A stretch of DNA of 64,000 nt from Henningerozyma blattae CBS 6284 (lineage: Eukaryota; Ascomycota; Saccharomycetes; Saccharomycetales; Saccharomycetaceae): positions 744,001 to 808,000 of the forward strand of contig NC_020192.1 in assembly GCF_000315915.1 (NCBI RefSeq), written 5' to 3'. A model generated the notes under the pieces. It worked only from the letters and a program-made list of their open reading frames with translations, had not been told where the DNA came from and made no database searches. This document shows positions 1-9,635 of this stretch, one piece after another. How positions within the stretch are numbered: the stretch's first letter is position 1; the number at the start of each line of letters is the position of its first letter. The position numbers were made by a program, and so were the translations under genes.

Positions 1-315
1 GAATAATTATTATATTATTAGTATAGAAAAATCTCCTTACTTATTTCGAAAGGGAATATAATATATGTACAGTATATACAATGAACAGTTATAAACTTTT
101 GGGATATTTTCGTGGTGATTTATACTCCAAAAAATGGACAAATTCATAGGGTATTAGGGTATTTTTAGTAGTGAGGCCACGTATGCTTGTTGGGTTATTA
201 ATTATATTAAGTTGTTATTAGTTGTTGTATAAAGCCACATTTACAACTAAATTCATGCTTTATTAGCTATTAACACAAAACCACAACTATGACACATAAT
301 GCCACAGCTCTGACA
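1..315 (-). mobile_element. LTR-like fragment, same family as the LTR at ~536-865
   Basis: Read on the minus strand from 315 downward, this begins TGTCAGAG and matches the start of the LTR that begins at 865 for roughly 150 bases (about 166-315 against 723-865). The two then diverge. It is therefore a second, older or differently truncated LTR copy. No protein-coding remnant is visible in it and its far end is outside the window or too decayed to place. Confidence 0.55.
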
Positions 316-535
316 CTGTCGTAGCTTTAATAAGTTTGTATTTATATTTATATATTTTTGCTAATATGAATATTTTATTGTATTGTTGGATTTAGTTAAA
401 AAATATAAAAAAAAAATGAAAAACAAAAATTTAAATAAATAAAGCATCATTAATTTTTCTTTTAACGAGTTGATCATCTGATACTAAAATAAAATTTGTC
501 ACATCCTAATACGTTCTTAATATCACCACCTGGGG

Positions 536-865
536 TGTTTATTTTTTTTTTGTTTTGTTTTGAACGTGAAATGTTACCTACTAAGTGATATTCTTATACA
601 ACCTGCATTTCTCGGACTATATAAAGAGCCCGTTCTCATATGCTTCTGTAATTTTTATATACGTTATTTAGCTGAGAGGACGACAATTATAAGAACAAAT
701 CATACCATAAAGATCCAACACTTTTTAGTGGTGAGACCACGTATGCTTAATGAATGTTGGGTTATTACTAATATTAAGTTGTTATTAGTTGTTGCATAAA
801 AGCCACAATTATAACAATATTCAGTTTTTATTAGCCATTAGCATAATAAAGCCACAACTCTGACA
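536..865 (-). mobile_element. 3' LTR of the decayed Ty1/copia relic
   Basis: On the minus strand the pol remnant ends near 880. It is followed by a purine-rich tract (TAGGTGGTA, very like the polypurine tract GGGTGGTA of Ty1) and then TGTCAGAG at 865, where an LTR should begin. About 590-720 of this LTR reappears at ~3010-3140 in the same orientation (for instance the shared stretch around GAGGACGACA), which is where the matching 5' LTR of the same element should be. The lower boundary (~536, at a CA followed by CCCC) is an estimate. Basis: sequence comparison within the window plus known Ty1 architecture. Confidence 0.6.
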
Positions 866-954
866 TACCACCTATAAGTCATACATCATTAATAAAAAAA
901 TATTGTTTGATAATGTTTCGAAAGTTATAGTCGATACTGGCTTGGTTAATATAT

Positions 955-959
955 CCGCT
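955..959. repeat. target-site duplication (left copy)
   Basis: The bases ccgct directly abut the CA end of the solo LTR and are repeated exactly at 1400-1404 on the other side. Five base pairs is the duplication size made by Ty1/copia integrases. Confidence 0.85.
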
Positions 960-1399
960 TGTACGACATTAGAATCCTTAATATTAGTATTGCTGTTAGT
1001 CATAATTTAGAGAATAATTCTTATTCTTTTTTTATTGATTGTTTTAAAGGATAGAAACCTCCTACCCTTTTGAGTAGGAATTAAAATCAAAGAAAATATA
1101 TAAAGATTAGATGTCGACTGAAATATTGGCAATTTATACATTATTTTTTTTTTTTGGTACAAGAGAAGTCAATTCATCGCCGTCTATAAGTGAAAATTTT
1201 TTCACCTAATTAACCTCACAAGAGTTATGTGCCTCTCATGCTTAGTATATCCTGTAGAAGCTACATGATGTACTTTAATTAACGACAACAAATTTTCTAA
1301 TTGGGGGTTTTATTAGCAACGTATATTCATGTTATACTATCTTTCATCCTAAAACAGTATATCTACTGTTATATGTATAAAGACCATTAATATCTAGCA
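960..1399 (-). mobile_element. solo LTR (440 bp) inserted in pol relic
   Basis: The minus strand begins TGCTAGATA at 1399 and ends GTCGTACA at 960, so it has the TG...CA termini of a retrotransposon LTR. It is flanked on both sides by the same five bases (ccgct on the plus strand, 955-959 and 1400-1404). Removing it and one copy of the repeat rejoins the pol frame (NIA to ADILTKP). No internal region lies next to it, so it is a solo LTR left by LTR-LTR recombination. Near its 3' end is an ATG followed by an open frame (TNSNTNIKDSN...), resembling Ty1, where the gag start codon lies inside the LTR. Confidence 0.9.
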
Positions 1400-1404
1400 C
1401 CGCT
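1400..1404. repeat. target-site duplication (right copy)
   Basis: The bases ccgct abut the TG end of the solo LTR and match 955-959. They belong to the interrupted pol codons (NI-A). Confidence 0.85.
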
Positions 1405-2509
1405 ATATTATCTTTGGTCGGAATATAATAAACTTGGAGATTGTTATTCTTTACCTCGTCTCTTAGCCTCATGGCCTTTGATCCAAAGAATCTATTGCGG
1501 AATTTTTTATCGTCGTCAGTTGTTATCAATGATATTGTAGGTTTAGAATCAGTAATGACGGAGCAAATGACTTCATCATCAGATAATTGTCTAATCAGTT
1601 CTTTTAAGCAAAACAGTGTTGGAATAGCTTAAGCAACAGCGACCAGTTCAGCTTCGGACGATGATGTACATGTTAGTGAAGCTGTAGTTGATTTACCAGT
1701 GATAATCTTATCATTAAGTAGATAGAAACGACCAATTTGAGATTTGTACCCTTCCTGAGCGGCAAATGATGAATCCGTCAAAGTATCTAATTCAATAGTA
1801 TGTGAATTTTGTTTTGACCATTGCAACTTATCGGACTTGTGATCCCATAAGTATTGAACCAGTTGTCTGGCAAGCTTTTTAACTTTCTTAGATGGATAAA
1901 GTGCATGTTTTGCCAAAACATTCACATAGTATAATATGTTATACATAAATTTAAAACCAGCGTAAGAACAGTAGCCAACAACTTTCTGCAACCATTTGAC
2001 ATCTTCTGCATAGGATTTTTGTTCAAATTCTATCTCTAAATCATCAATGTAAGCATCTGGATAGCCAGGTACCTTCTTTTTTTTCTTTGTTCAGATCAAT
2101 AGGTACACCTAAATGTAATAATTTAGACTCCATAGAGCGTTTCATACCGATTTCCATTCTTTTACCTTTCATATAATTAACTTCTAACCGTAACATATCA
2201 TAGGTCACCACATCATACACCAATGACGTATTGAAAAAAAACTAAACGTTGCCTATATTTATGAATGCAGTTGAAGTAGGATATTCCAGAGTGAAAAATG
2301 AAACATGGTTTCAGTAGGGTTCTATGACCTCTAGCATATGAGTCTAATTTTTCCGTCTGCCCTGTGGTATATAGGATAGTGTATTTATGCAAATAATCTT
2401 GGCACCAATGGATTTGATATTTTAATTTAGATATAGCGTTTATGGCTGGCTAGAATATCTTGTTCTACAACAGCTTAACAGAGCGTTTGTTGAACTGAAA
2501 TTATTGAAA

Positions 2510-2930
2510 ATCATCGAGATTAGCTTAGAGCTATATATATATATCTATAGCTCATACCATAAAGTTCCGATAAAGAGTATAACGTAAATATACGTTGCTA
2601 ATAAAAACCTCAATTGGATAATTCATTGTCTCTGGAGTAACATCATGTAACTACTACAAGATATACTAAGCATGAGAAATATACAACACTTGTGAGGTTA
2701 ATTAGGTGAATATTTTTTTTTACCTACAGACGACAATGAATTGACTTCTCTTGTCCAAAACAAAATATTTAAATTGCCAACGTTTTATTGGACGCCTAAT
2801 CTTTGTATTTTATATAATATTTATTCCTATCCTTCTGGACAGGAGGTTTGTATATTATAAAATACTTACTATTATTCTTTAAATTATGATTGACAATAAT
2901 ACCAATACAAAGGATTCTAATATCGTACGT
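2510..2930 (+). mobile_element. diverged LTR of the same family as 960-1399, opposite orientation
   Basis: Read on the plus strand this segment matches the minus-strand LTR at 960-1399 along most of its length. Shared blocks include ATATACGTTGCTAATAAAA, GATATACTAAGCATGAGA, TTGTGAGGTTAATTAGGTGA and AATTGACTTCTCTTG. Both end with an ATG followed by AAYACHAAKGATTCTAAT-type sequence and GTAC. The copies differ at many positions, so this one is older or from another lineage. Its left end is uncertain and I found no clear target duplication. Confidence 0.65.
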
Positions 2931-3009
2931 ATTTCATATTACATCTTAACTTTTTGAATCTATTATTATTCTCTATAAATATTGAAGTTATTACACACAC
3001 ACCTTGTTG

Positions 3010-3140
3010 AGCGTAAAATATTACGTACTGAGTGATAGTTTTATACTAATCGGCCTTTTTCAAGTGTGATTTTATACACTTCTATAGTTTTATATATGTT
3101 ATTTAGTTAGAGGACGACATATAACCATAAAGTATCTATT
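3010..3140 (-). mobile_element. fragment of the 5' LTR of the Ty1/copia relic
   Basis: The minus strand matches the middle of the LTR at 536-865 (shared GTATAA..TATCACT.AGTA.GTAA and GTCGTCCTCT blocks). Orientation and position are those expected for the 5' LTR of the element whose pol remnant and 3' LTR lie to the left. The outer (U3) end is missing. Confidence 0.5.
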
Positions 3141-3156
3141 TGAAATAATTAATTAG

Positions 3157-3327
3157 ACTCAAAGATATGTAACGGCTCATAGTTTTTCCTTATTAAGGCA
3201 AGTTCCCGGAGACATTGAGTTTTCGGACTTCAATCAGGATCAAGATCTTAGGGTTAAGAGGCCCGAGAAGGTCTTTAGATCAAGCAAAACTAGGTCTCAA
3301 TCTAAGCGGCCCCTTAAGTTAAAATAA
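3157..3327 (+). other. 56-codon open stretch without ATG, possible gene relic
   Basis: Between the Ty relics and DID2 one frame stays open for 56 codons to a TAA at 3325-3327, with no start codon. It reads as coding-like, mixed-charge sequence (QVPGDIEFSDFNQDQDLRVK, ending RSQSKRPLKLK) and is visibly richer in G+C than its surroundings. It could be the 3' end of a decayed gene or part of a retroelement internal region. I cannot assign it to a family. Confidence 0.3.
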
Positions 3328-3499
3328 CTTTTTCTTCCATATTTAGCGTAAATTTTAAGAAAATTATGATTTTTAAAATACCAAAAATAAAAAAAAAAAA
3401 AAAAACATAAAATAGTATAAAATTACCAAATAAAAGACAAACAACAACTATATAGGGTATTCATTTAGATATCAAATAAAAATAAAAAAATTTATAGTT

Positions 3500-4120
3500 A
3501 TGTCGACATTAGAAAATACTCTTTTTCAACTGAAATTTACTTCAAAACAATTACAGAAACAAGCTCTGAAAGCATCTAAAGAAGAAACGAAAGAAACCAA
3601 TAAATTGAAAAAAATACTACAAAATTCCAATAATGATGATAATCAAGAAATTGCTAAAATTTATGCTTCAAACGCTATAAGGAAAAAGAATGAACGTTTA
3701 CAACTATTGAAATTATCATCAAGAATCGATTCAGTAGCTTCACGAGTTCAAACAGCAGTCACAATGAGGCAAGTATCAAATTCAATGAATCAAGTGTGTA
3801 TTGGCATGGATAGAGCCTTAAAAACAATGAACTTACAACAGATTACAATGATTATGGACAAATTCGATACTCAATTCGAAGATTTAGATACTTCAGTAAA
3901 CGTATATGAAGATATGGGTACCAATACTGACGCGATAGTGGTTGATAATGATAAAGTAGATGAACTAATGAATAAAGTCGCTGATGAAAACGGTATTGAA
4001 TTAAGACAATCTGCGAGAGTCGATACGTTACCAGAAATTAAAAATGATTCAAATAAAGTTCAAGTGTCAGATGAGAAAGAAGATAAATTGGCTGAAAGAT
4101 TAAGAGCTCTACGTGGTTAA
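3500..4120 (+). CDS. DID2: Did2/CHMP1-type ESCRT-III protein
   Basis: This 206-residue protein is a Snf7/ESCRT-III subunit of the Did2 (Vps46, human CHMP1) type, close to the ~204 residues of the yeast protein. It acts on the cytosolic face of endosomes, recruiting and tuning the Vps4 ATPase that disassembles ESCRT-III during multivesicular-body sorting. The N-terminal two-thirds is charged and helical (LFQLKFTSKQLQKQALKASK onward). The C-terminus DKLAERLRALR fits the MIM1 motif LxxRLxxLK/R that binds the Vps4 MIT domain. It converges on the CAF4/MDV1 homologue with about 100 bp between stops. The order DID2-CAF4-SPC34 is the same as in S. cerevisiae (YKR035W-A to YKR037C), which supports the name. 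Confidence 0.95.
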   Translation: MSTLENTLFQLKFTSKQLQKQALKASKEETKETNKLKKILQNSNNDDNQEIAKIYASNAIRKKNERLQLLKLSSRIDSVASRVQTAVTMRQVSNSMNQVCIGMDRALKTMNLQQITMIMDKFDTQFEDLDTSVNVYEDMGTNTDAIVVDNDKVDELMNKVADENGIELRQSARVDTLPEIKNDSNKVQVSDEKEDKLAERLRALRG

Positions 4121-4220
4121 TTATATGATATATAAAAAAATAATTTTTTTTCACAATTCTAAGCATTAATATATATATATATTTATATACACTTACATAC
4201 ATATATATTTAAACATTATT

Positions 4221-6419
4221 CTATATTACCCAAGAATTAATTTTACCATCATTTCTACCTTCGATTAAATAACCATCCTTATAGCGTAAATATTCCACAG
4301 AGTGATTATCTTCTAATATATTGCAATGATCCGAATGTTCATGTGTTAATTTATTATAAACATTTATTCTAGAATTACCAAATGTATTAATAACGATATT
4401 CTTATCATCGAAATCTAATGATTTTATTGGCAAATCATATTTAAACAAATCAATCAATTGATCTTGTCTTAGATCCCAAATCCTTGTACTACCATCTAAT
4501 GATCCACTAATAATATTATTAGTATCAAATTTTAAACTAGTAATTGCATCTTGATGACCTATTAATTTCCTAGCAATTTCACCAGATCTTAAATCCCACA
4601 ATCGTATAATACCATCTTTTGTTCCAGTAGCTAAAGCTGAATCAAAACATTGTAAAGCTCCAATTATTGGTTTATTTTCAACTCGAAAATTATTCTTTCT
4701 ATTATGGTCAATATAATTTACAGTTTGATTTTCCATTGGAAACCCAATTAATAATGATTGAATATTTTTACCTGAATTTAAATCCCAATGTATAATAGTT
4801 TTATCTTGTGACCCAGTTACTAAATTATTCTCATGCATAAATAGCGATGTAATCTCATCAGAATGTAAGTCAAACAATGATTTTAAAGAAATAGAATCTT
4901 CATTCAATGGTTCAATAGAATTTTCTTCTTCATCCTCACAAAATTTTTCCGATTGAATATCCCATAATTTAACTAAGGCATCCTTACCACCAGTAATTAA
5001 TAAATCTTTTGTGGAATATAATTGAATGCAATTAATCGTTGTTAAATGTGCTTTATGTTTAATACCAATTTGTTTGAACCTATTTAAATCCCATACTTTA
5101 ATTGAATTATCTAATTTGTTAGTAGAATATAATTTACCAAATGGTATATCAAAATCAAGACATGATATACTATTCGAATCATTATAATTTTCTAACGTAC
5201 CAAGTTTTGATCCTGATGCATAGTATTTTCTTATACTAGGAACATTATAATTTAATAAATTATCATAATGAATATTAAAATTTTTATTATCACAATGAAT
5301 ATTTCGGATTATATAATCATCCTTATTTCTTTGTAGATATTCATCATTATCTCTCATATTTATCGAAGTAGTAGATGTGATTATACTTGAATCATCATTA
5401 CTTATAGTTATTTTATCTTTCTCGTTTGCAATTAATTCGATATCAAGTTTATTTTCAGAATTTTCTTTATAGAGGTTATATTCTTGTAAGAAATCTATTC
5501 TTTCATTAATATTTTTGGTTAAATTATTGGTTAATTGTTTTTCATTATCCAGATAATTAATCTTTTTAACAATTTTGTGCTTTTTAGAATTTAAATATTG
5601 TAATAAATTATCTAATTCATTTAATTTGTCCATTAAAATTTGATTTTCCAATTCAATTAATTGAGTTTTTAAAAATACTTGGCGTTTACTCTGTTTTAAG
5701 GTATTAACTGAAAATGAAGAATTTATATATTCTTTTTTTAATAGCAATGGTAATAATGAATTATCATACGTAAAGGATTGTTTATTAAGTTTATTTGAAT
5801 AATGAATTAATAATTCAAAATTTTGATACAATGAAGTATCTGTCGTAGTTGAACAGTTTATTGAATTTTGCCAATTATTTTGTAAAAGTATTTTATCATT
5901 AAATATAATGGATTTCCCATCTGATAACCTTTTTTGATACTTATCTTTAAAATTTAAATCATTTAGTAAGCGATCACTAATATAACTTAGAGTTTTAAAA
6001 TTTGATTTCTTATTTGATTTATGTTTAATTAAATCAATGCAAAGGTTAAATTTTTGAATACCAATATCACTCTGCCTTGATATTAAATCTCGTACTATTT
6101 CGGATCCTAAAATATTAGGCATATCTTTTTTTCTTTCACCAAGATCAGAATTATATTCGATAACATCCGGCGGTCTAGCAAAGTTAAAATCTTTTATGGT
6201 TACTCTACTGCTATTTTTTGAATTAATTTGAATATTTGCATTATCATTATTTTTAACGTCAATGATTTTATTTGAATTATTACTTATACAACTTTTACAT
6301 GAATTAAACAAATCTGCACTACTAGTACCAGCAGATAGAGGCTCTACATTATCCAATAATACACTAGAAACTGTTGAAACTTTTCGAAGTAAATGGGTGG
6401 GTGAATTGCTCATCGACAT
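4221..6419 (-). CDS. CAF4: Mdv1/Caf4-type WD40 mitochondrial fission adaptor
   Basis: This 732-residue protein matches the Mdv1/Caf4 pair, which link the fission receptor Fis1 to the dynamin Dnm1 on the mitochondrial surface. The N-terminal third should bind Fis1. A long charged coiled coil around residues 250-330 (LIELENQILMDKLNELDNLL) is the dimerisation segment. The C-terminal half carries a WD40 propeller with at least five clear blades ending NSIKVWD, ALVKLWD, KTIIHWD, GIIRLWD and GSTRIWD. S. cerevisiae has two copies, MDV1 (~714 residues) and CAF4 (~643). Neighbours DID2 and SPC34 place this one at the CAF4 locus, but if the species kept only one copy it would do both jobs. Confidence 0.9.
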   Translation of the reverse strand: MSMSNSPTHLLRKVSTVSSVLLDNVEPLSAGTSSADLFNSCKSCISNNSNKIIDVKNNDNANIQINSKNSSRVTIKDFNFARPPDVIEYNSDLGERKKDMPNILGSEIVRDLISRQSDIGIQKFNLCIDLIKHKSNKKSNFKTLSYISDRLLNDLNFKDKYQKRLSDGKSIIFNDKILLQNNWQNSINCSTTTDTSLYQNFELLIHYSNKLNKQSFTYDNSLLPLLLKKEYINSSFSVNTLKQSKRQVFLKTQLIELENQILMDKLNELDNLLQYLNSKKHKIVKKINYLDNEKQLTNNLTKNINERIDFLQEYNLYKENSENKLDIELIANEKDKITISNDDSSIITSTTSINMRDNDEYLQRNKDDYIIRNIHCDNKNFNIHYDNLLNYNVPSIRKYYASGSKLGTLENYNDSNSISCLDFDIPFGKLYSTNKLDNSIKVWDLNRFKQIGIKHKAHLTTINCIQLYSTKDLLITGGKDALVKLWDIQSEKFCEDEEENSIEPLNEDSISLKSLFDLHSDEITSLFMHENNLVTGSQDKTIIHWDLNSGKNIQSLLIGFPMENQTVNYIDHNRKNNFRVENKPIIGALQCFDSALATGTKDGIIRLWDLRSGEIARKLIGHQDAITSLKFDTNNIISGSLDGSTRIWDLRQDQLIDLFKYDLPIKSLDFDDKNIVINTFGNSRINVYNKLTHEHSDHCNILEDNHSVEYLRYKDGYLIEGRNDGKINSWVI

Positions 6420-6805
6420 ACTGTCATGCCTCCCGATTTTGTTAACTTTTTTTGCTTTTGCTTTTTATTTTTACTTTTATTTTTATTCTTTTTTCCCAGA
6501 TATTTGATATCTTCACTAGATTACATCTAAATATTAAAAAAAGGAATAGATTTAAAATATAAACTTCCAATTTAACATTAGATTTGTGAACTCGATTTAC
6601 TTAATTTATTTTGAGATTTCTGAAAAGTTTCAACATTCCTGAATATTAATTATGTCTTTGTGTTTTTCGAGAATGTTAGCGATTTTGAAAAATGCAAACG
6701 CCGTACGAATTATTATTGGCTGAGGTCATACATAAGAACAGATACAGATATGCAGACCATATTTTATTTCCCTAAGGATTAATGCTATTACAATATAAGA
6801 AGAAT
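6420..6805. other. intergenic, CAF4 promoter / SPC34 3' side
   Basis: Short promoter-sized AT-rich gap between two genes on the minus strand. I see no RNA gene, repeat or recognisable binding site. Confidence 0.5.
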
Positions 6806-7726
6806 CTAGCGGAGTTTTTTCTCATTCAATTCTGTTTGGAGTCTCTCTATTTCACGTTCTTCCTTTGCAATCATGTCAGCAACTGATTTACTTGGAGGAC
6901 TAGAGGCATGATTATTTGTATTAGTGTTATTTAAACGATATGTTTGATATTCGATATCTTCTTTCAAAGAAGTTACTTGTTGAGTTAAAGTGGAATATTC
7001 CTCCCAAAGCGTCTGGTATTTTACTCTATTTTCTTCACTTGGAAATTGAGATGTAACTTCTTCTAATACCAAGAATAAAGACTCAGTTTGAAAATCTTCT
7101 ACGAACATTGTCTTTCTTCTATTATTTTTAGATGGAGATATATTATCTGTTGTACCAACAGTAATGCTTCCAGATTGTAAAGCTTTTAGAAGTTGTATCA
7201 TCTGTGTATCATTACTATATTTAGTAAATAAACGTTCTAGAACACCACGATCTGTATGCGATTTTGTCATACCAATAGACCCTTGTGTAGTAAAGTTTGT
7301 TTGACTATGTTGTGAGTCATTAGGTTGATATAACCAACTGTGACTTAATTTATTTTCTTTTCTCCAACGAGCATCATTTTGTCGTAGATATATTTCGTTG
7401 GGTACATGAACTAGAGGTATGTTTTCAGTTGGATTGCCTTTAAATGTAATTTCTCGATCTCTTAAATAATCTAAGATCCCCTTTTCACCATCCGTTCTTG
7501 CCGGTATTCTTCTTTTTTTATTATAACTAAAAAGGTTATCTTCCTCTTCTGGGTCCCTGTCTCTAATGACTTTAGTGAATGGAATTGCTTCTTGCTTTGT
7601 AGTATTTGGTGATAGAAGACGAGTTAATGCATTATGGAAAATACCTGGCGGTTTGAAGTGAATGTTATTTAAAGATTCTGATGAACTTTGCAATTCTTGC
7701 AAACAAAGGTCCAATGACTCTTCCAT
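6806..7726 (-). CDS. SPC34: DASH/Dam1 complex subunit Spc34
   Basis: This 306-residue protein resembles Spc34 (~295 residues), one of the ten subunits of the DASH/Dam1 ring that couples kinetochores to microtubule plus ends. The N-terminus (ESLDLCLQELQSSSESLNNI) and the PGIFHNALTRLL segment look like the conserved fungal Spc34 head. The C-terminus from about residue 225 is a predicted coiled coil (KYQTLWEEYSTLTQQVTSLK and EREIERLQTELNEKKLR). Several Ser/Thr next to basic residues (KNNRRKTMF) are plausible Aurora/Ipl1 sites, an inference from the family. Position next to CAF4 is as in S. cerevisiae YKR037C. Confidence 0.92.
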   Translation of the reverse strand: MEESLDLCLQELQSSSESLNNIHFKPPGIFHNALTRLLSPNTTKQEAIPFTKVIRDRDPEEEDNLFSYNKKRRIPARTDGEKGILDYLRDREITFKGNPTENIPLVHVPNEIYLRQNDARWRKENKLSHSWLYQPNDSQHSQTNFTTQGSIGMTKSHTDRGVLERLFTKYSNDTQMIQLLKALQSGSITVGTTDNISPSKNNRRKTMFVEDFQTESLFLVLEEVTSQFPSEENRVKYQTLWEEYSTLTQQVTSLKEDIEYQTYRLNNTNTNNHASSPPSKSVADMIAKEEREIERLQTELNEKKLR

Positions 7727-8294
7727 ATTCAGAATACTGATATATAATTGAAGTTAAAAATAGTTTATTATCAATAATTGTTACCTTTTTCTCTCCTGCT
7801 TTGGCTTTGATTAAAAAACTTATTTTAGAGTGTATTTTTTTTTGAATACGCGAAAATAAATAACGTCAGTGTTACGCTAAATAAACTTTAAAATTTCAGT
7901 AGTTGTAGTATTCTAAAGCATTAGTTTGATGCGTTAAATTATAAGGTGTTGCTGTTAAGAAAAGGTGAAAGTAATATTTTTGCAATAAAATAAAAAAGAA
8001 AGCTTAAACTTATTTTTGTAGAATTGAGCCTTAAATCTTTCTCGCAGATGTATAGTAATATATTCTCGCATCCTTATGCTTCTTGGTTATCTCTCAAGTA
8101 ATATTTTATTTACAACATTTACAGCTACTCCTAATGGGCGTTTACCAAAAGCATTTATTATTTTCTTTTTAACAGGTAAATTCAAAAAATACCAATAATA
8201 AGTTTCTTAAGTATTTTATTAGAAACTATTGCCAAAAAATTTAAACAAAATATGCATTTTAATAAAAATTTGGGTATCCTAAAGTTTTAGTAAC
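7727..8294. other. intergenic between SPC34 and the palindrome
   Basis: About 570 AT-rich bases lying between the SPC34 start and the outer edge of palindrome arm A. No gene, RNA or repeat is visible. The edge of gene-order conservation with S. cerevisiae falls here. Confidence 0.4.
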
Positions 8295-8571
8295 TAAATA
8301 TATTCGTTAATAACTTCCACATGTACATATGTTACGCTTGTATACTAACCTCAATACCATTGCTACTTACTATGGGCCTTCACAATGCATTTTCATGAAA
8401 AAAAATATAAATTAATTATGACAGATTTATTTTTAAAAATTATATAATACAGAGAATATAAAGAATGGGAAATAGAGGATGATGAGTAACAGCTGCCTAA
8501 CAATGAGCTTTATGTAATGGTGGCTGTAACGTCAGAAGGTAAATACCTAATGCAAAGTTTTATCGTATTGA

Positions 8572-9318
8572 TTAACAAGAAACTAATTCAACAGCTTGTA
8601 GGTAGACCTTGGTACATTGTTCCCCTTGGTTTTCATCATATAAATTATAAAAGTTACCAGACAAACATTGGTAGAAGACATCATTGGAACCAATGGCCAA
8701 GTTACCCTTTGGAGTGATGGACCAACCAGCAGCGTAGATGGCACCGGCTTGTGGTGGTGGACCATCGAATTGGAATTGTCTGTTAGAGACGATAGAACCG
8801 ACTCTGCCCTTAGCATCGGTTAAGATACCGTTCTTTAAAGTCATAGTTAAAGTGCCATTGTTCTTGCAGGCTTGAGATTCGAAGAAAGCATCTTCTGATG
8901 ATTGGGCGGAAGAAGTAGAAGCGGTAGATGTTGTAGATTCAGCTTTAGTAGCAGTGGCAGAGAATGATTTACCGTCTAAAGTGGTAGTCTTTCTTGTAGT
9001 AGCTTGGATTTGGCCATCACCGTGACCATCACCGATTTGAGAGACAGCAGCAGCAGTTTGCTTTGGAGCTTCAGTCTTGGTAGTGGTGGTAGCAGCTTGG
9101 ATTTGGCCATCACCGATTTGAGAGACAGCATCTCTCTTAGCTTTAGCAGTAGAGGCAGTCATTGGAACAACAGCAATACCGAAAGAGCCTGTGTAGTCTG
9201 ACATGGCATTGGCGTATTTAGAGTCTGGAGTCAAAGTGGACCATGGTTCAGATGGCTTGTAGGCAGCCATGGCAGAAGAGGCTAAGGCAGCGATAGCTAA
9301 AGTGTTTTTGTATTGCAT
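8572..9318 (-). CDS. PIR cell-wall protein, Hsp150-like, copy A
   Basis: A 248-residue secreted cell-wall glycoprotein of the Pir family, closest by eye to Hsp150/Pir2. It has a signal peptide ([18 protein letters not shown]), a propeptide ending in the Kex2 site AKAKR near residue 62, then two Pir repeats ([10 protein letters not shown]), whose conserved Gln normally forms an alkali-labile ester to wall beta-1,3-glucan. A Ser/Thr-rich linker follows, then a C-terminal domain with cysteines spaced C-66-C-16-C-12-C, exactly the Pir signature. The second repeat is altered by a 4-residue insertion ([12 protein letters not shown]). Codons are strongly biased to the highly expressed set. It is near-identical to copy B at 13079. 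Assignment to one S. cerevisiae PIR gene is not possible. Confidence 0.95.
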
Positions 9319-9330
9319 TGTATAATGTGG

Positions 9331-9462
9331 GAGTGGGAGTGGGAGTGGGAGTGGGAGTGGGAGTGGGAGTGGGAGTGGGAGTGGGAGTGGGAGTGGGAGT
9401 GGGAGTGGGAGTGGGAGTGGGAGTGGGAGTGGGAGTGGGAGTGGGAGTGGGAGTGGGAGTGG
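9331..9462. repeat. hexanucleotide minisatellite (GAGTGG)x22 in PIR copy A leader
   Basis: Twenty-two perfect GAGTGG units (CCACTC on the coding strand), starting 12 bp upstream of the PIR copy A start codon, so probably in its 5' leader. Copy B has the same array with ten units. It is unusually G+C-rich and strand-asymmetric for this genome. Confidence 0.97.
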
Positions 9463-9635
9463 TTGATTGTTGATGGATTCTTGAGTGTTGACAGGAAACT
9501 CTTCTTGCCTGAAACAACGTGTAGTATTTATACTAAAGAATTCTGCATTTTACTGTAATTCAATACTATATTATTAGCCGCTATTAACCATCCATTGCAT
9601 TTTTTTCCAGGCTAGTTTTAAGGGTTCAGCATTAG

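Larger units (their letters stand above)
880..2235 (-). pseudogene. decayed Ty1/copia pol (RNase H end), interrupted by a solo LTR
   Basis: Minus-strand translation shows the C-terminal part of a Ty1-type Pol. The segments, in order, are LEVNYMKGKRMEIGM, a frameshift near 2085, then KVVGYCSYAGFKFMYNILYY (start of the longest intact piece, 1629-1991), the RNase H signature LTCTSSSEAEL, an in-frame TAA at 1629-1631, and FRNRFFGSKAMRLRDEV. These align with the end of Ty1 Pol as I know it. At KDNIA the frame is broken by an inserted LTR (960-1399) and resumes with ADILTKPVSTITFETLSNN, which corresponds to the very end of Ty1 Pol. Reverse transcriptase, integrase and gag are gone. The element cannot be functional: it has at least one nonsense codon, one frameshift, one insertion and large deletions. 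Confidence 0.85.

Noticed and set aside
9248..9560. Proteins made of Pro-Thr or Trp-Glu repeats across the GAGTGG array
   Set aside because: They are readings of the hexamer repeat on both strands, overlap the PIR start, and have no family or start context to support them. The same holds for 12952-13149.
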